64,000 nucleotides of DNA from a bacterium (GTDB lineage: Bacteria > Bacteroidota > Ignavibacteria > SZUA-365): the NCBI GenBank assembly GCA_020444325.1, contig JAHLLD010000001.1, positions 124,001-188,000 on the forward strand, written 5' to 3'. Shown here one piece after another: positions 22,963-30,165 of this stretch (position 1 is the first letter of the stretch; each line of letters opens with the position of its first letter). The notes below the pieces were generated by a model, which made no database searches, had not been told where the DNA came from, and saw only the letters and a program-made list of their open reading frames with translations. Made by a program: the position numbers and the translations under genes.

Positions 22963-25581
22963 ATGCAGAGGATTGTAAAGACGCACCTTCCCAGGATAGC
23001 CGTGATGGGTCTTGCAGCAGTGGTTGTGTACCTGCTGGTACCGTCAGCTCCGACATGGTGGGATTCCTACTACTCGGGGATGGAAACGCAGCGGGCAGAG
23101 CGTATCCAGGGCAAACATGGAGCGGAAAAGCATGCGGTAGGACTCGAATATTTCCGCATGACGCGCCAGTACGGCAATGAAGGTGTGAACATCGACCGCG
23201 CGCTTTATGATGCGCAGCTGGAAGTGAACACGCGTTTCAACAAAGGACTTGGGAAAAGCAGCCTGGCCAGCGAATGGGAGCCGATTGGTCCCGCAAACAC
23301 CGCCGGCCGCGTCCGTGCAATCGCATTTCGTCCGGGAGACTACAACACTGTGTACGCAGGTGGCGCCTCGGGCGGCGTCTTTCGTTCGACCAACGGCGGC
23401 ATGAGCGGCTCCTGGGAGCCCGTGATGGATTTCGCGGAAGCCATTCCCTGCGCCGCAATCGCCATCGATCCTGTCACTCCCGACATCGTGTATGCCGGTA
23501 CCGGCGAACCCACAATGGATCTTTCCAAGGCTTACGGCGCCCCTTCGTACGGCGGCGTGGGCGTGATGAAATCCACCGATGCCGGCGACACCTGGCGTCT
23601 TCTCGACTGGCCTGACAACAGCAGTGCCATTCATCATATCGTGATTGATCCGACCAACACCGACATTCTTTTCGCGGCATCGCGCAACGGACTCTACAAG
23701 AGTGACGACGCCGGTGAAAGCTGGTCGCGTTCGCAGTCGGGCATCATTACCGACGTAGAACTGAAGCCCAACAATCCCAGCACCGTGTTCATCGCAATCG
23801 GCGTCGACGGTGGCGCCAGCGCGAACGGCGTGTACCGCTCCACCACCGGAGGCGGACGTTTCTCGTTCAGCAAGATGAATAACAACTGGCCTGCATCCGA
23901 CAGTATCGGCCGTATCGAGCTCGCCATCACGCCGGCCAATCCCGATCTTCTGCTTGCTTTCGTCCTTCGCAGCCGCGACACGCAGTCCGGCGACACCGAT
24001 TTCCTCGCCCTCATGAAATCCACGGATGACGGAGAGACCTGGGAACGCACGGTCAGCAACCTCCCGACCGATTACACGCAGGGACAGGGATTCTACAATC
24101 TCTGTGCGGCGATTTCCCCGACCGATGCCGATCTCATGCTCACGGGCGGATACGAAGTGTATCAATCCAAGAACGGCGGTGGCACGTGGGAGCGCGTGAC
24201 GCGCGGTAATTCCCCGGTGCACGTCGATCAGCATGTGCTGGAATTCACTCCTGACGCCAAATACCTGTATCTCGGAAATGACGGCGGTGTGTATCGCAGT
24301 GCCACGGGTGGCAGTTCTTGGACGCCGCTCGGTGAAAATCTCGAGACCATTCAGTTCTACACCTGTACGTACGATCCCAACGACCCTGAGCGCTTCTACG
24401 GCGGCGCCCAGGATCACGGCATTTTCCAGACCTTCGATTTCGGTGAGAAAGCCTGGCGTCTGCGCCGCGGCGGAGACGGCGGCTACGTCATCGTTGATCC
24501 GGAAAATTCGGATATCATCTACTCGCGCGTTGCCGTTGAAGGCGGCGTGTCCGCACCTTCCCGCAGTATCAACAGCGGACGCACCTGGGAAAAACTTTCC
24601 AACGGACTCGGTTCCGTCGAAGCGGACCGCTTCAACTGGCTCCCGCCGATGATACTCGCCCCGAACGACAACAGCCGTCTCTACACCGCATCCCAATTCG
24701 TCTATACCACACGTCCCGCGAACTCCGGTTCGCCCACATGGAAAACCGTTGGGGACAATGACCTCACGAAGCGGCAATCGCAGTTCAGTATCATTTCCAC
24801 CATGGATATCTGCCAGGACGACGCAGACTTCATGCTGATTGGCTGCGGTGACGGACGCGTGCAGTACAGTGACAACATCACCGCACTCGATCCCGAGTGG
24901 AATGACATCACCGACGGACTCCCCAACCGCTGGGTCAGCGAAGTGCGTCTGCACCCGACCAACCCTGACATCATGTTTGCCGTGATGTCCGGTTACGCAA
25001 CCGGTCACGTATGGCGCAGCACCGATCGCGGTGCCAACTGGGAAGACATCAGCGGCGATCTGCCTGATATTCCGGTCAACGGTATCGTCCTCGATCCGAC
25101 CAAGCCCGAGAGCGTGTATTTCATTGGAACGGACATCGGCCTGTGGTACACGCAGAACGGTGGTGAAAACTGGTACCGTTATGGTACGGGACTCCCGAAC
25201 GTCGTGGTATACGACCTCGTGATCGACGACAACGACCGTCTGATTGCAGGTACGCATGGACGCGGCATGTGGATTACCGACATCACCCTCGACGCCAGCG
25301 AAGTCAACACACCGGTCGATTTTGCCGTAACGCAGAACTACCCGAATCCCTTCACGGCCACCGACGGTACGACGATCACCTTCAGTCTCCAGCAGAACAG
25401 CGACATCAGCGTCCGTCTCTACGACGCCACCGGCCGCATGCTGCAGACCGTCGCTGAGGGAAGCTACGCTCCCGGCAGTCATCGTCTCCGCGTCGCCACC
25501 TCCCAGCTTCGTCCGGGAGTCTACTTCTACACCATCACCAACGGCAGCGAAAAACTCACCCGGAAGATGATGGTCATGTAA
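22963..25581 (+). CDS. Secreted BNR/sortilin-type beta-propeller protein with T9SS type A sorting domain
   Basis: The 872-residue protein is exported through the Sec system (signal/anchor AVMGLAAVVVYLLVP) and then T9SS. It carries many BNR/Asp-box repeats (for example STNGGMSGSWEPV, STDAGDTWRL, SDDAGESWSR, STDDGETWERT, STDRGANWEDI, TQNGGENWYR) that form one or more beta-propellers, as in VPS10/glycoside-hydrolase-74-like proteins. The last 80 residues or so, with NYPNPF, LYDATGRML and a C-terminal LTRKMMVM, are a Por sorting tail for surface attachment or release. The function is unknown; carbohydrate binding or hydrolysis is possible. The ATG at 22963 follows GAGG. A terminator is at 25702-25732. 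Confidence 0.88.
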   Translation: MQRIVKTHLPRIAVMGLAAVVVYLLVPSAPTWWDSYYSGMETQRAERIQGKHGAEKHAVGLEYFRMTRQYGNEGVNIDRALYDAQLEVNTRFNKGLGKSSLASEWEPIGPANTAGRVRAIAFRPGDYNTVYAGGASGGVFRSTNGGMSGSWEPVMDFAEAIPCAAIAIDPVTPDIVYAGTGEPTMDLSKAYGAPSYGGVGVMKSTDAGDTWRLLDWPDNSSAIHHIVIDPTNTDILFAASRNGLYKSDDAGESWSRSQSGIITDVELKPNNPSTVFIAIGVDGGASANGVYRSTTGGGRFSFSKMNNNWPASDSIGRIELAITPANPDLLLAFVLRSRDTQSGDTDFLALMKSTDDGETWERTVSNLPTDYTQGQGFYNLCAAISPTDADLMLTGGYEVYQSKNGGGTWERVTRGNSPVHVDQHVLEFTPDAKYLYLGNDGGVYRSATGGSSWTPLGENLETIQFYTCTYDPNDPERFYGGAQDHGIFQTFDFGEKAWRLRRGGDGGYVIVDPENSDIIYSRVAVEGGVSAPSRSINSGRTWEKLSNGLGSVEADRFNWLPPMILAPNDNSRLYTASQFVYTTRPANSGSPTWKTVGDNDLTKRQSQFSIISTMDICQDDADFMLIGCGDGRVQYSDNITALDPEWNDITDGLPNRWVSEVRLHPTNPDIMFAVMSGYATGHVWRSTDRGANWEDISGDLPDIPVNGIVLDPTKPESVYFIGTDIGLWYTQNGGENWYRYGTGLPNVVVYDLVIDDNDRLIAGTHGRGMWITDITLDASEVNTPVDFAVTQNYPNPFTATDGTTITFSLQQNSDISVRLYDATGRMLQTVAEGSYAPGSHRLRVATSQLRPGVYFYTITNGSEKLTRKMMVM

Positions 25582-25594
25582 TTCCTCCGTTCCT

Positions 25595-25700
25595 GCGGAA
25601 CGTCGTCATGCGACAGTCCCCGATTGCATCGGGGACGCAGGAGTCCCGCCCCGCAGAATGGGGCGGACGCGAGAGTCCCTCCGGGACGCAGGACCTCAAG
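25595..25700. repeat. Hairpin-hexamer array downstream of the T9SS gene
   Basis: Modules are TTCC-TGC-GGAA, GTCCCCGAT-TGC-ATCGGGGAC, GCAGGA, GTCCCGCCCC...GGGGCGGAC, GCGAGA, GTCCC-TCC-GGGAC and GCAGGA. They lie in the 390-base gap 25582-25971. The rest of the gap holds a terminator (25702-25732), one GTTTCACAACCGGTGGTTGTGAAAC palindrome (about 25768-25792, shown here only as its outer arms GTTTCACAACC and GGTTGTGAAAC) and AT-rich upstream DNA with no ORF. Confidence 0.8.
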
Positions 25701-25701
25701 C

Positions 25702-25732
25702 AAAACCCCGGCGCTTCAGCGTCGGGGTTTTT
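25702..25732 (+). terminator. Rho-independent terminator
   Basis: AAAACCCCGGCGC, loop TTCA, then GCGTCGGGGTTTTT. The stem is about 8-12 bp with a terminal T run. It ends transcription of the T9SS-sorted propeller gene. The A run on the 5' side means it may also work on the other strand. Confidence 0.85.
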
Positions 25733-25971
25733 CATGCGCGGCATCGCCAACGGCGTTGCCGCTCCCGCGTTTCACAACCGGTGGTTGTGAAACTCAATGT
25801 AACCTTTCCCGCCCCTTCTCTGTCATTCCCCCGCATCTGACTGCAGCCCCCATTGAAAATTTGTATGTGCCCTTAAACCCCAGATGCGATCAGTGTGTCC
25901 TACTCCCAGACGTCTCAAGGGCACAACGCTAATTCACTTCGACAACAACTTTATTTTCGATAGGTACAGTT

Positions 25972-26847
25972 ATGAGAAATATCCTTTTGTCCGCCCTCCT
26001 TGTTGCCGCATTGGCCCTGAGTGCCTGCGAGAGCAACGACAGTGTTACCGATCCCGTTTCGACGACCGGTGAAACCTCGACGTTGCTGCGTGCCGTGGAA
26101 AATCTCGACCTCAGTGATGCGCAGCTCGCGCAGATCGACGAGATGTATCTGCTCGGCGAAGACCTCTCCATCCTTCTCGACGACAATCAGCTCAATGAAC
26201 TGAACACGCTCATCAGTGCCATGGACGGCACCTTCGATGCGCGTGGACACCGTGGGCACTTCGGCTTCGACATGGGCGCGCTTGTGTATCTCCGCCTGAT
26301 TATTCAGGCCAATCCCGACCTCGACGACGCCACCCGCGAAGCCCTGCTCGAGCTGATCAAGAACTCAAACGCGACGCGTCTGCAGATTATTTCCGATTAC
26401 AAAGACGATCCTGAAACGATGAAAACCATGCTGCAGGCGGAGCATGACGCACTGATTGCCGCGATGACCGCTCTTCTCACCACCGAACAGATTGACAACG
26501 TTGAAACCCTGAAAGCCGAGCTGGAGCAATTGCGTGAAGAGCGCCGCGCCCTGTGGGTCGCCCAGCGCGTCGAACGCCTGGTGCTGTTCTACACTGAGAA
26601 GCTCGGACTCACGCAGGAGCAGGCCGACTCGATCAAAGTCATCCTCGAAAACCAGTACGCGAAAATTGAAGAGCTGCGTGCCCAGTATGCAGGTGATCCC
26701 GAAGCGCTGCGCACCGCACTCGAATCCCTCGCCGAGGATACCAACGCAGCCATCGAAGCCCTGCTGACCACCGAGCAGCTGACCATCTGGGAAGAGATGC
26801 GCAAAGCGCCTATCCGCTGGAGGCCCGGGCATCACCACCGGCGGTAG
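25972..26847 (+). CDS. Lipoprotein, helical, Spy/CpxP-like LTxxQ repeats
   Basis: The 291-residue protein has a lipoprotein signal (LLSALLVAALALSAC, lipobox LSAC near residue 19). Its body is almost entirely alpha-helical and acidic. It carries repeated segments LSDAQLAQIDEM, LTTEQIDNVETLKAELEQL, LTQEQADSIKVILENQ and LTTEQLTIWEEM, which resemble the LTxxQ motifs of periplasmic Spy/CpxP metal- or envelope-stress chaperones. The C-terminus ends in a His/Arg-rich tail (RWRPGHHHRR). By analogy it may be an envelope-stress protein that binds metal or unfolded proteins; this is inference. It is a single gene with its own upstream region. Confidence 0.7.
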   Translation: MRNILLSALLVAALALSACESNDSVTDPVSTTGETSTLLRAVENLDLSDAQLAQIDEMYLLGEDLSILLDDNQLNELNTLISAMDGTFDARGHRGHFGFDMGALVYLRLIIQANPDLDDATREALLELIKNSNATRLQIISDYKDDPETMKTMLQAEHDALIAAMTALLTTEQIDNVETLKAELEQLREERRALWVAQRVERLVLFYTEKLGLTQEQADSIKVILENQYAKIEELRAQYAGDPEALRTALESLAEDTNAAIEALLTTEQLTIWEEMRKAPIRWRPGHHHRR

Positions 26848-26850
26848 AGA

Positions 26851-27005
26851 TTACGCAGATTCAACGCGGCGGTAAAGAGTAACGCAGATTATCGCAAATG
26901 AAACGCAGATTATCGCGGAGTAGAATTTTTCAATTTTGCTCTGCGATAATCTGCGTATAATCAGCGAAAATCTGCGTTTCTCTAAAGCCTGCGCGTAATC
27001 CGCGT
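26851..27005. repeat. Palindromic element (ACGCAGATT type) between convergent genes
   Basis: The left half has ATTACGCAGATTCAACGCGG and AAAGAGTAACGCAGATTATC. The right half has GATAATCTGCG, AAAATCTGCGTTTCTCT and GCGTAATCCGCGT. It lies between the lipoprotein gene and the end of rho and could fold as a bidirectional terminator-like hairpin, though without a T tract. Confidence 0.83.
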
Positions 27006-27014
27006 GGTTGCCTT

Positions 27015-28175
27015 TTACAATCTCCGCCTACGGCGGCCACCACCACCGCTGCCATTTCCCGAGAACGCGCTTTCCATTTTCATGTCCCCGATGGTATCGA
27101 GGAGTTCGCGGTTGGTAGGGAAACGCTTGACGTATTGGAGGAGTCCCTGCATCGCTTCACGGTTACTGCCTTCCACGAGTGCGCGGCGCAGTTTGAAGTG
27201 CAGTTCGGTGTCCGCCCCGAGCAACAGTTCTTCGCGGCGGGTGCCGGAGAGCTGTACATTGATGGCGGGGAAAATGCGGAGGTCGGCGAGTTCGCGATCG
27301 AGCACGATTTCAGAATTACCCGTGCCTTTGAACTCCTGGAAAATCAGTTCATCCATCTGCGACCCCGTATCAACGAGAATGGTCGCGATGATAGTGAGCG
27401 AACCACCATGTTCGATATTGCGGGATGCGCCAAAAATCTTCTTGGGAATTTCCAGCGCGCGGGCATCCACACCGCCGGACATAATGCGTCCACTCCCCTT
27501 CATCCCTGCATTGAACGCGCGTCCCAGTCGCGTCAGCGAATCGAGAAGAATCACAATGTCCTTCCCCGTTTCCGCCTGGCGCTTGGCGTACTCGAGCGTC
27601 AGCTTGGCAACACGGGCATGCGAAGCGAAGTCGCGGTCGTTCGAGGAAGCGAACACCTTGCCTTTCACCGCGCGTTCCATCTCCGTCACCTCTTCGGGAC
27701 GCTCATCAACGAGCAGCACGAGAAGTTCGAGGTCTTTATGATTCCGCGTAATAGCCGCGGCCAGTTTCTGCATCAGGATGGTTTTTCCCGAGCGCGGCGG
27801 CGAAACGATCAGCGCCCGCTGTCCCCTGCCGATCGGTGAAATCAGATCCACCACCCGCGTCGTAGGATCGGGCGTTTCCAGTTTCAGCCGCTGATCAGGC
27901 GCAATCGCCACCTGCCGGGTAAGCTCCGGCACGGCCTTGTACTGATTGGGCGGTACGCCATTAATGTCATGAATGGAAAATACATGCCACTGGCGATTCT
28001 TGTCCCTCGCCACACCCGTGACCAGGCAACCATCCCGCAGGCCAAGATCGCGCACCATGCCCGTAGGCACGTACACATCACTTTGGTCGCGGTAAAACTC
28101 TCGCGTGATTTTGCGAACGAAACCGTAGCCTTTCGGCTCCAGCTCGAATATTCCGCTGAATTCGATCTCTTTCAT
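27015..28175 (-). CDS. rho: Transcription termination factor Rho
   Basis: It is a hexameric RNA-dependent ATPase that ends transcription. It has 386 residues, shorter than the usual 419 or more. The protein begins directly in the RNA-binding cold-shock-like domain (FSGIFELEPKGYGFVRK), so the N-terminal helix bundle is missing. The ATPase core has PIGRGQRALIVSPPRSGKT (Walker A, PRSGKT), LLVDERPEEVTEM, ILLDSLTRLGRAFN (Walker B, Q/R loop region) and SGGVDARAL. The C-terminus is Gly/Arg-rich (GGGGRRRRR). The ATG at 28175 follows CAGGGGAAT, a good ribosome-binding site, which supports a true short N-terminus. The gene is preceded by a 24-bp tandem hairpin array. Confidence 0.96.
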   Translation of the reverse strand: MKEIEFSGIFELEPKGYGFVRKITREFYRDQSDVYVPTGMVRDLGLRDGCLVTGVARDKNRQWHVFSIHDINGVPPNQYKAVPELTRQVAIAPDQRLKLETPDPTTRVVDLISPIGRGQRALIVSPPRSGKTILMQKLAAAITRNHKDLELLVLLVDERPEEVTEMERAVKGKVFASSNDRDFASHARVAKLTLEYAKRQAETGKDIVILLDSLTRLGRAFNAGMKGSGRIMSGGVDARALEIPKKIFGASRNIEHGGSLTIIATILVDTGSQMDELIFQEFKGTGNSEIVLDRELADLRIFPAINVQLSGTRREELLLGADTELHFKLRRALVEGSNREAMQGLLQYVKRFPTNRELLDTIGDMKMESAFSGNGSGGGGRRRRRL

Positions 28176-28259
28176 ATTCCCCTGGGAATAAAACTCTCAG
28201 GCAGGCGCGTGTGCAGGAACGCACATAGCTAATTACGCTCCTGTAATATACAATAATTG

Positions 28260-28451
28260 GCGTTTCCTCGCTAACGCTCGGAGGCGTTTCCTCGCTGACG
28301 CTCGGAGGCGTTTCCTCGCTGACGCTCGGAGGTGTTTCCTCGCTGACGCTCGGAGGTGTTTCCTCGCTGACGCTCGAAGGTGTTTCCTCGCTGACGCTCG
28401 GAGGCGTTTCCTCGCTGACGCTCGGAGGCGTTTCCTCGCTGACGCTCGGAA
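28260..28451. repeat. 24-bp tandem hairpin repeat, 8 copies
   Basis: The unit is (GCG or GTG) plus TTTCCTCGCTGACGCTCGG plus AG, repeated eight times with few substitutions (TAAC for TGAC in unit 1, CGAA in unit 5). Each unit can pair CCTC with GAGG and GC with GC around a TGAC loop. The array fills the 308-base gap between OsmC and rho (28176-28483). It lies upstream of rho in the direction of transcription. Three related units lie on the other side of the OsmC gene. Confidence 0.95.
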
Positions 28452-28483
28452 AGAGCTCTTCGCGACAGCTGAGAAACACCCAT

Positions 28484-28909
28484 TTACTCTTCTATTCTGT
28501 ACGAGTGCGTGACTTCCATGGCTTTTTCGAACATGGCGGTGACGCCGCAGTATTTGGTCTGGGAAAGATCGATGGCGCGTTCGACATCTTTTTCCTGGAT
28601 GTCGCTGCCGTATAAGACGTACTCGATGTGCAGTTTGGTGAAGACGATGGGATGTTCTTCGGACTCTTCGGCGGAGACGTTGATTTCGAAGTCGCGCAGA
28701 TTGACGCGCTTCTTTGCGAGAATGGATGCCACGTCGCTGCCGGTGCATCCTGCGATCGAGAGCAGCAGCAATTCTTTCGGACGCACACCTGCATCACTGC
28801 CGCCAAATTTCTCGGGTCCATCCATCACTACCCAGTGATTACTGTTCGTGCGTCCCGCAAAGGTCACACCGTTGTTTGCAATCTGCTTTACATACGCTGT
28901 TTTGGTCAT
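28484..28909 (-). CDS. OsmC family protein
   Basis: It is a small thiol-dependent peroxidase-like protein of 141 residues. It has the family layout: N-terminal strand region (MTKTAYVKQIANNGVTFAG), DGPEKFGGSDAGVRPKELLLLSIAGCTGSDVASIL with the first redox Cys (in AGCTGSD), and a second Cys in QTKYCGVTAMFEKA. The GGxDxGxxPxE segment is typical of the YhfA/OsmC group acting on organic hydroperoxides or unknown thiols. It is a single-domain cytoplasmic protein. Tandem hairpin arrays flank it on both sides, which may isolate it transcriptionally from IVP and rho. The start is the ATG at 28907-28909. Confidence 0.9.
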   Translation of the reverse strand: MTKTAYVKQIANNGVTFAGRTNSNHWVVMDGPEKFGGSDAGVRPKELLLLSIAGCTGSDVASILAKKRVNLRDFEINVSAEESEEHPIVFTKLHIEYVLYGSDIQEKDVERAIDLSQTKYCGVTAMFEKAMEVTHSYRIEE

Positions 28910-28981
28910 GGTACTGCTGTCGTTGGTTCAAGTTGCTATGTTTCAGGTATGATGCGCAGGATAGCGGACAGTTGCAAACAG

Positions 28982-29051
28982 GTGTTTCCTCGCTGGCGCT
29001 TGGAGGTGTTTCCTCGCTGGCGCTCGGAGGTGTTTCTCCGCTGACGCGGAG
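28982..29051. repeat. Three tandem copies of the 24-bp hairpin unit
   Basis: Units start at 28982, 29006 and 29030 (GTGTTTCCTCGCTGGCGCTTG-like). The last is 22 bp and contains the perfect hairpin CTCCGC-TGAC-GCGGAG, which also occurs as a module in the mosaic arrays. They lie between the four-helix-bundle gene and OsmC. Confidence 0.9.
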
Positions 29052-29059
29052 AGTATTTG

Positions 29060-29422
29060 TCAGTCAGGTTGCGAAAGTACCGATGATCTCAATTTGAAAA
29101 TCCGAAACTTCAGCCCTCTTGTTTCATATGCCAGGGGTCGGCTTTGTTCTTGATTGAGGAAACCGAGATCAACTGAGATGTCAAGCAGAAACTCTACTTC
29201 ACTGGCGGAACCAATTGCCTGTGTGAGAAAATGCGCTTTGTCCTTCGCCGTAGTTCTTCCAGCACCCTCAGCGATGTTGTTGCCAATTGAAACGCATGCA
29301 CGTCGAAGCTGCTGACATAATGCATAACGCTCATCCGGTGGGAACAATGGCATGAGCTTGTAAATCTTCACAGCCAACGCTCTGGCTTGACTGGTGACAT
29401 CCCATTTTCTGTAATCCTGCAT
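29060..29422 (-). CDS. Four helix bundle protein (23S rRNA intervening-sequence protein family)
   Basis: The protein has 120 residues, the family length. It has the signature pattern DYRKWDVTSQARALAVKIYKL, FPPDERYALCQQLRRACVSI, NNIAEGAGR and FLTQAIGSASEVEFLLDIS. Family members form a four-helix bundle; the biological role is unknown, and some are coded within rRNA intervening sequences, others alone as here. The long upstream frame (to 29752) is hairpin-array DNA, so I start at the ATG 29422, preceded by GGGAGAGCGGAG. It is a stand-alone gene. Confidence 0.9.
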   Translation of the reverse strand: MQDYRKWDVTSQARALAVKIYKLMPLFPPDERYALCQQLRRACVSIGNNIAEGAGRTTAKDKAHFLTQAIGSASEVEFLLDISVDLGFLNQEQSRPLAYETRGLKFRIFKLRSSVLSQPD

Positions 29423-29564
29423 CTCCGCTCTCCCTTTAGAATTGAACTGAAAACAGAACTTATAGCTGATTGCCAAAGCAAGAAAGTCAGCTAGTTGTCC
29501 CGGATAAATTACTCCTCCGCGCAGCGGAGGAAAGTCCGCGCGAGCCGAAGACGAGCGCAAATCC

Positions 29565-29696
29565 TGGCCCGCAAGGGCCAAACACCTGGCCCGTAAGGGC
29601 CAAACACCTGGCCCGCAAGGGCCAAACACCTGACCCGCAAGGGCCAAACACCTGGCCCGTAAGGGCCAAACACCTGGCCCGTAAGGGCCAAACACC
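29565..29696. repeat. 22-bp tandem hairpin array with GNRA-type loops, 6 copies
   Basis: Six hairpins TGGCCC-GCAA-GGGCCA or TGGCCC-GTAA-GGGCCA (one TGACCC variant, unit 4) are separated by AACACC, with a strict 22-bp period. As RNA, GCAA and GUAA are GNRA tetraloops. A different hairpin, GTCCCAC-GAA-GTGGGAC, follows at 29701-29717. Upstream, 29423-29564 holds only short hairpins (CTCCGC-GCA-GCGGAG) and AT-rich DNA. Confidence 0.95.
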
Positions 29697-29716
29697 GCGA
29701 GTCCCACGAAGTGGGA

Positions 29717-30165
29717 CGAGCCCAAAAAGTGGACCGCCGCAAGGGGGGTCAACTTGCGGCGGCTTGAGGTTCAAATCCTCATGTGATAAGTCGGGGTATG
29801 TAGCTATACCACTGAGGGTGCGGTATAGAAGGGGATCGCGAGGTAATTGCCCGTCGAAACGGACATGCGATAAGCTTTTGAGCCCCCTGTGTCAACGCAG
29901 GTGGGGTAAGAATAAGAGAGAGGAGGTGAAATTATATTCATGATATTAACATACAATCTTTGCAAAAAAAATACAAAATGATTATACGCGAGAACAGGGG
30001 AAAATGTCGGTATTCTCTGTATGTCTTTGTCATACAAACGGGAATTCATTACCTATTCCGGGTATTTAAGCCTAAAAAATCAGACCGAGACGAAATAGGA
30101 AGCGCTTCCATAAATTCGATCTTTTTCCTGAAAAAATACAACAATCTCAGGCAGGGAGAGTGGAC
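29717..30165. other. Non-coding region, partly structured, then AT-rich
   Basis: The 743-base gap 29423-30165 has no credible gene. From 29733 it has a 10-bp hairpin (CCGCCGCAAG...CTTGCGGCGG), a tRNA T-arm look-alike GAGGTTCAAATCCTC, GGTATGTAGCTATACC (self-complementary), and CCCCCTG...CAGGTGGGG. From 29925 it becomes strongly AT-rich. An 81-codon reverse frame (29804-30049) has no recognisable features and I leave it out. It may be the remains of a structured RNA or mobile element, or promoter DNA. Confidence 0.4.

Noticed and set aside
29500-29560. GGAGGAAAGTCC resembles the conserved 5' motif of RNase P RNA (rnpB).
   Set aside because: The bases come from a CTCCGC-GCA-GCGGAG mini-hairpin followed by tandem TGGCCC repeats, and the conserved 3' ACAGAACCCGGCTTA-type segment is missing downstream.
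28258-29700. Regular tandem repeats could be mistaken for a CRISPR array.
   Set aside because: The units are 22-24 bp, almost identical throughout, with no unique spacers and no cas genes in the window.
29423-29752. A longer reverse-strand ORF extending the four-helix-bundle protein by about 110 residues.
   Set aside because: The extension is translated tandem hairpin DNA, and a normal start with a ribosome-binding site lies at 29422.
29762-29790. GAGGTTCAAATCCTC looks like a tRNA T-arm.
   Set aside because: No acceptor stem, D-arm or anticodon arm can be formed at the right distances on either side; the upstream bases are a separate 10-bp hairpin.
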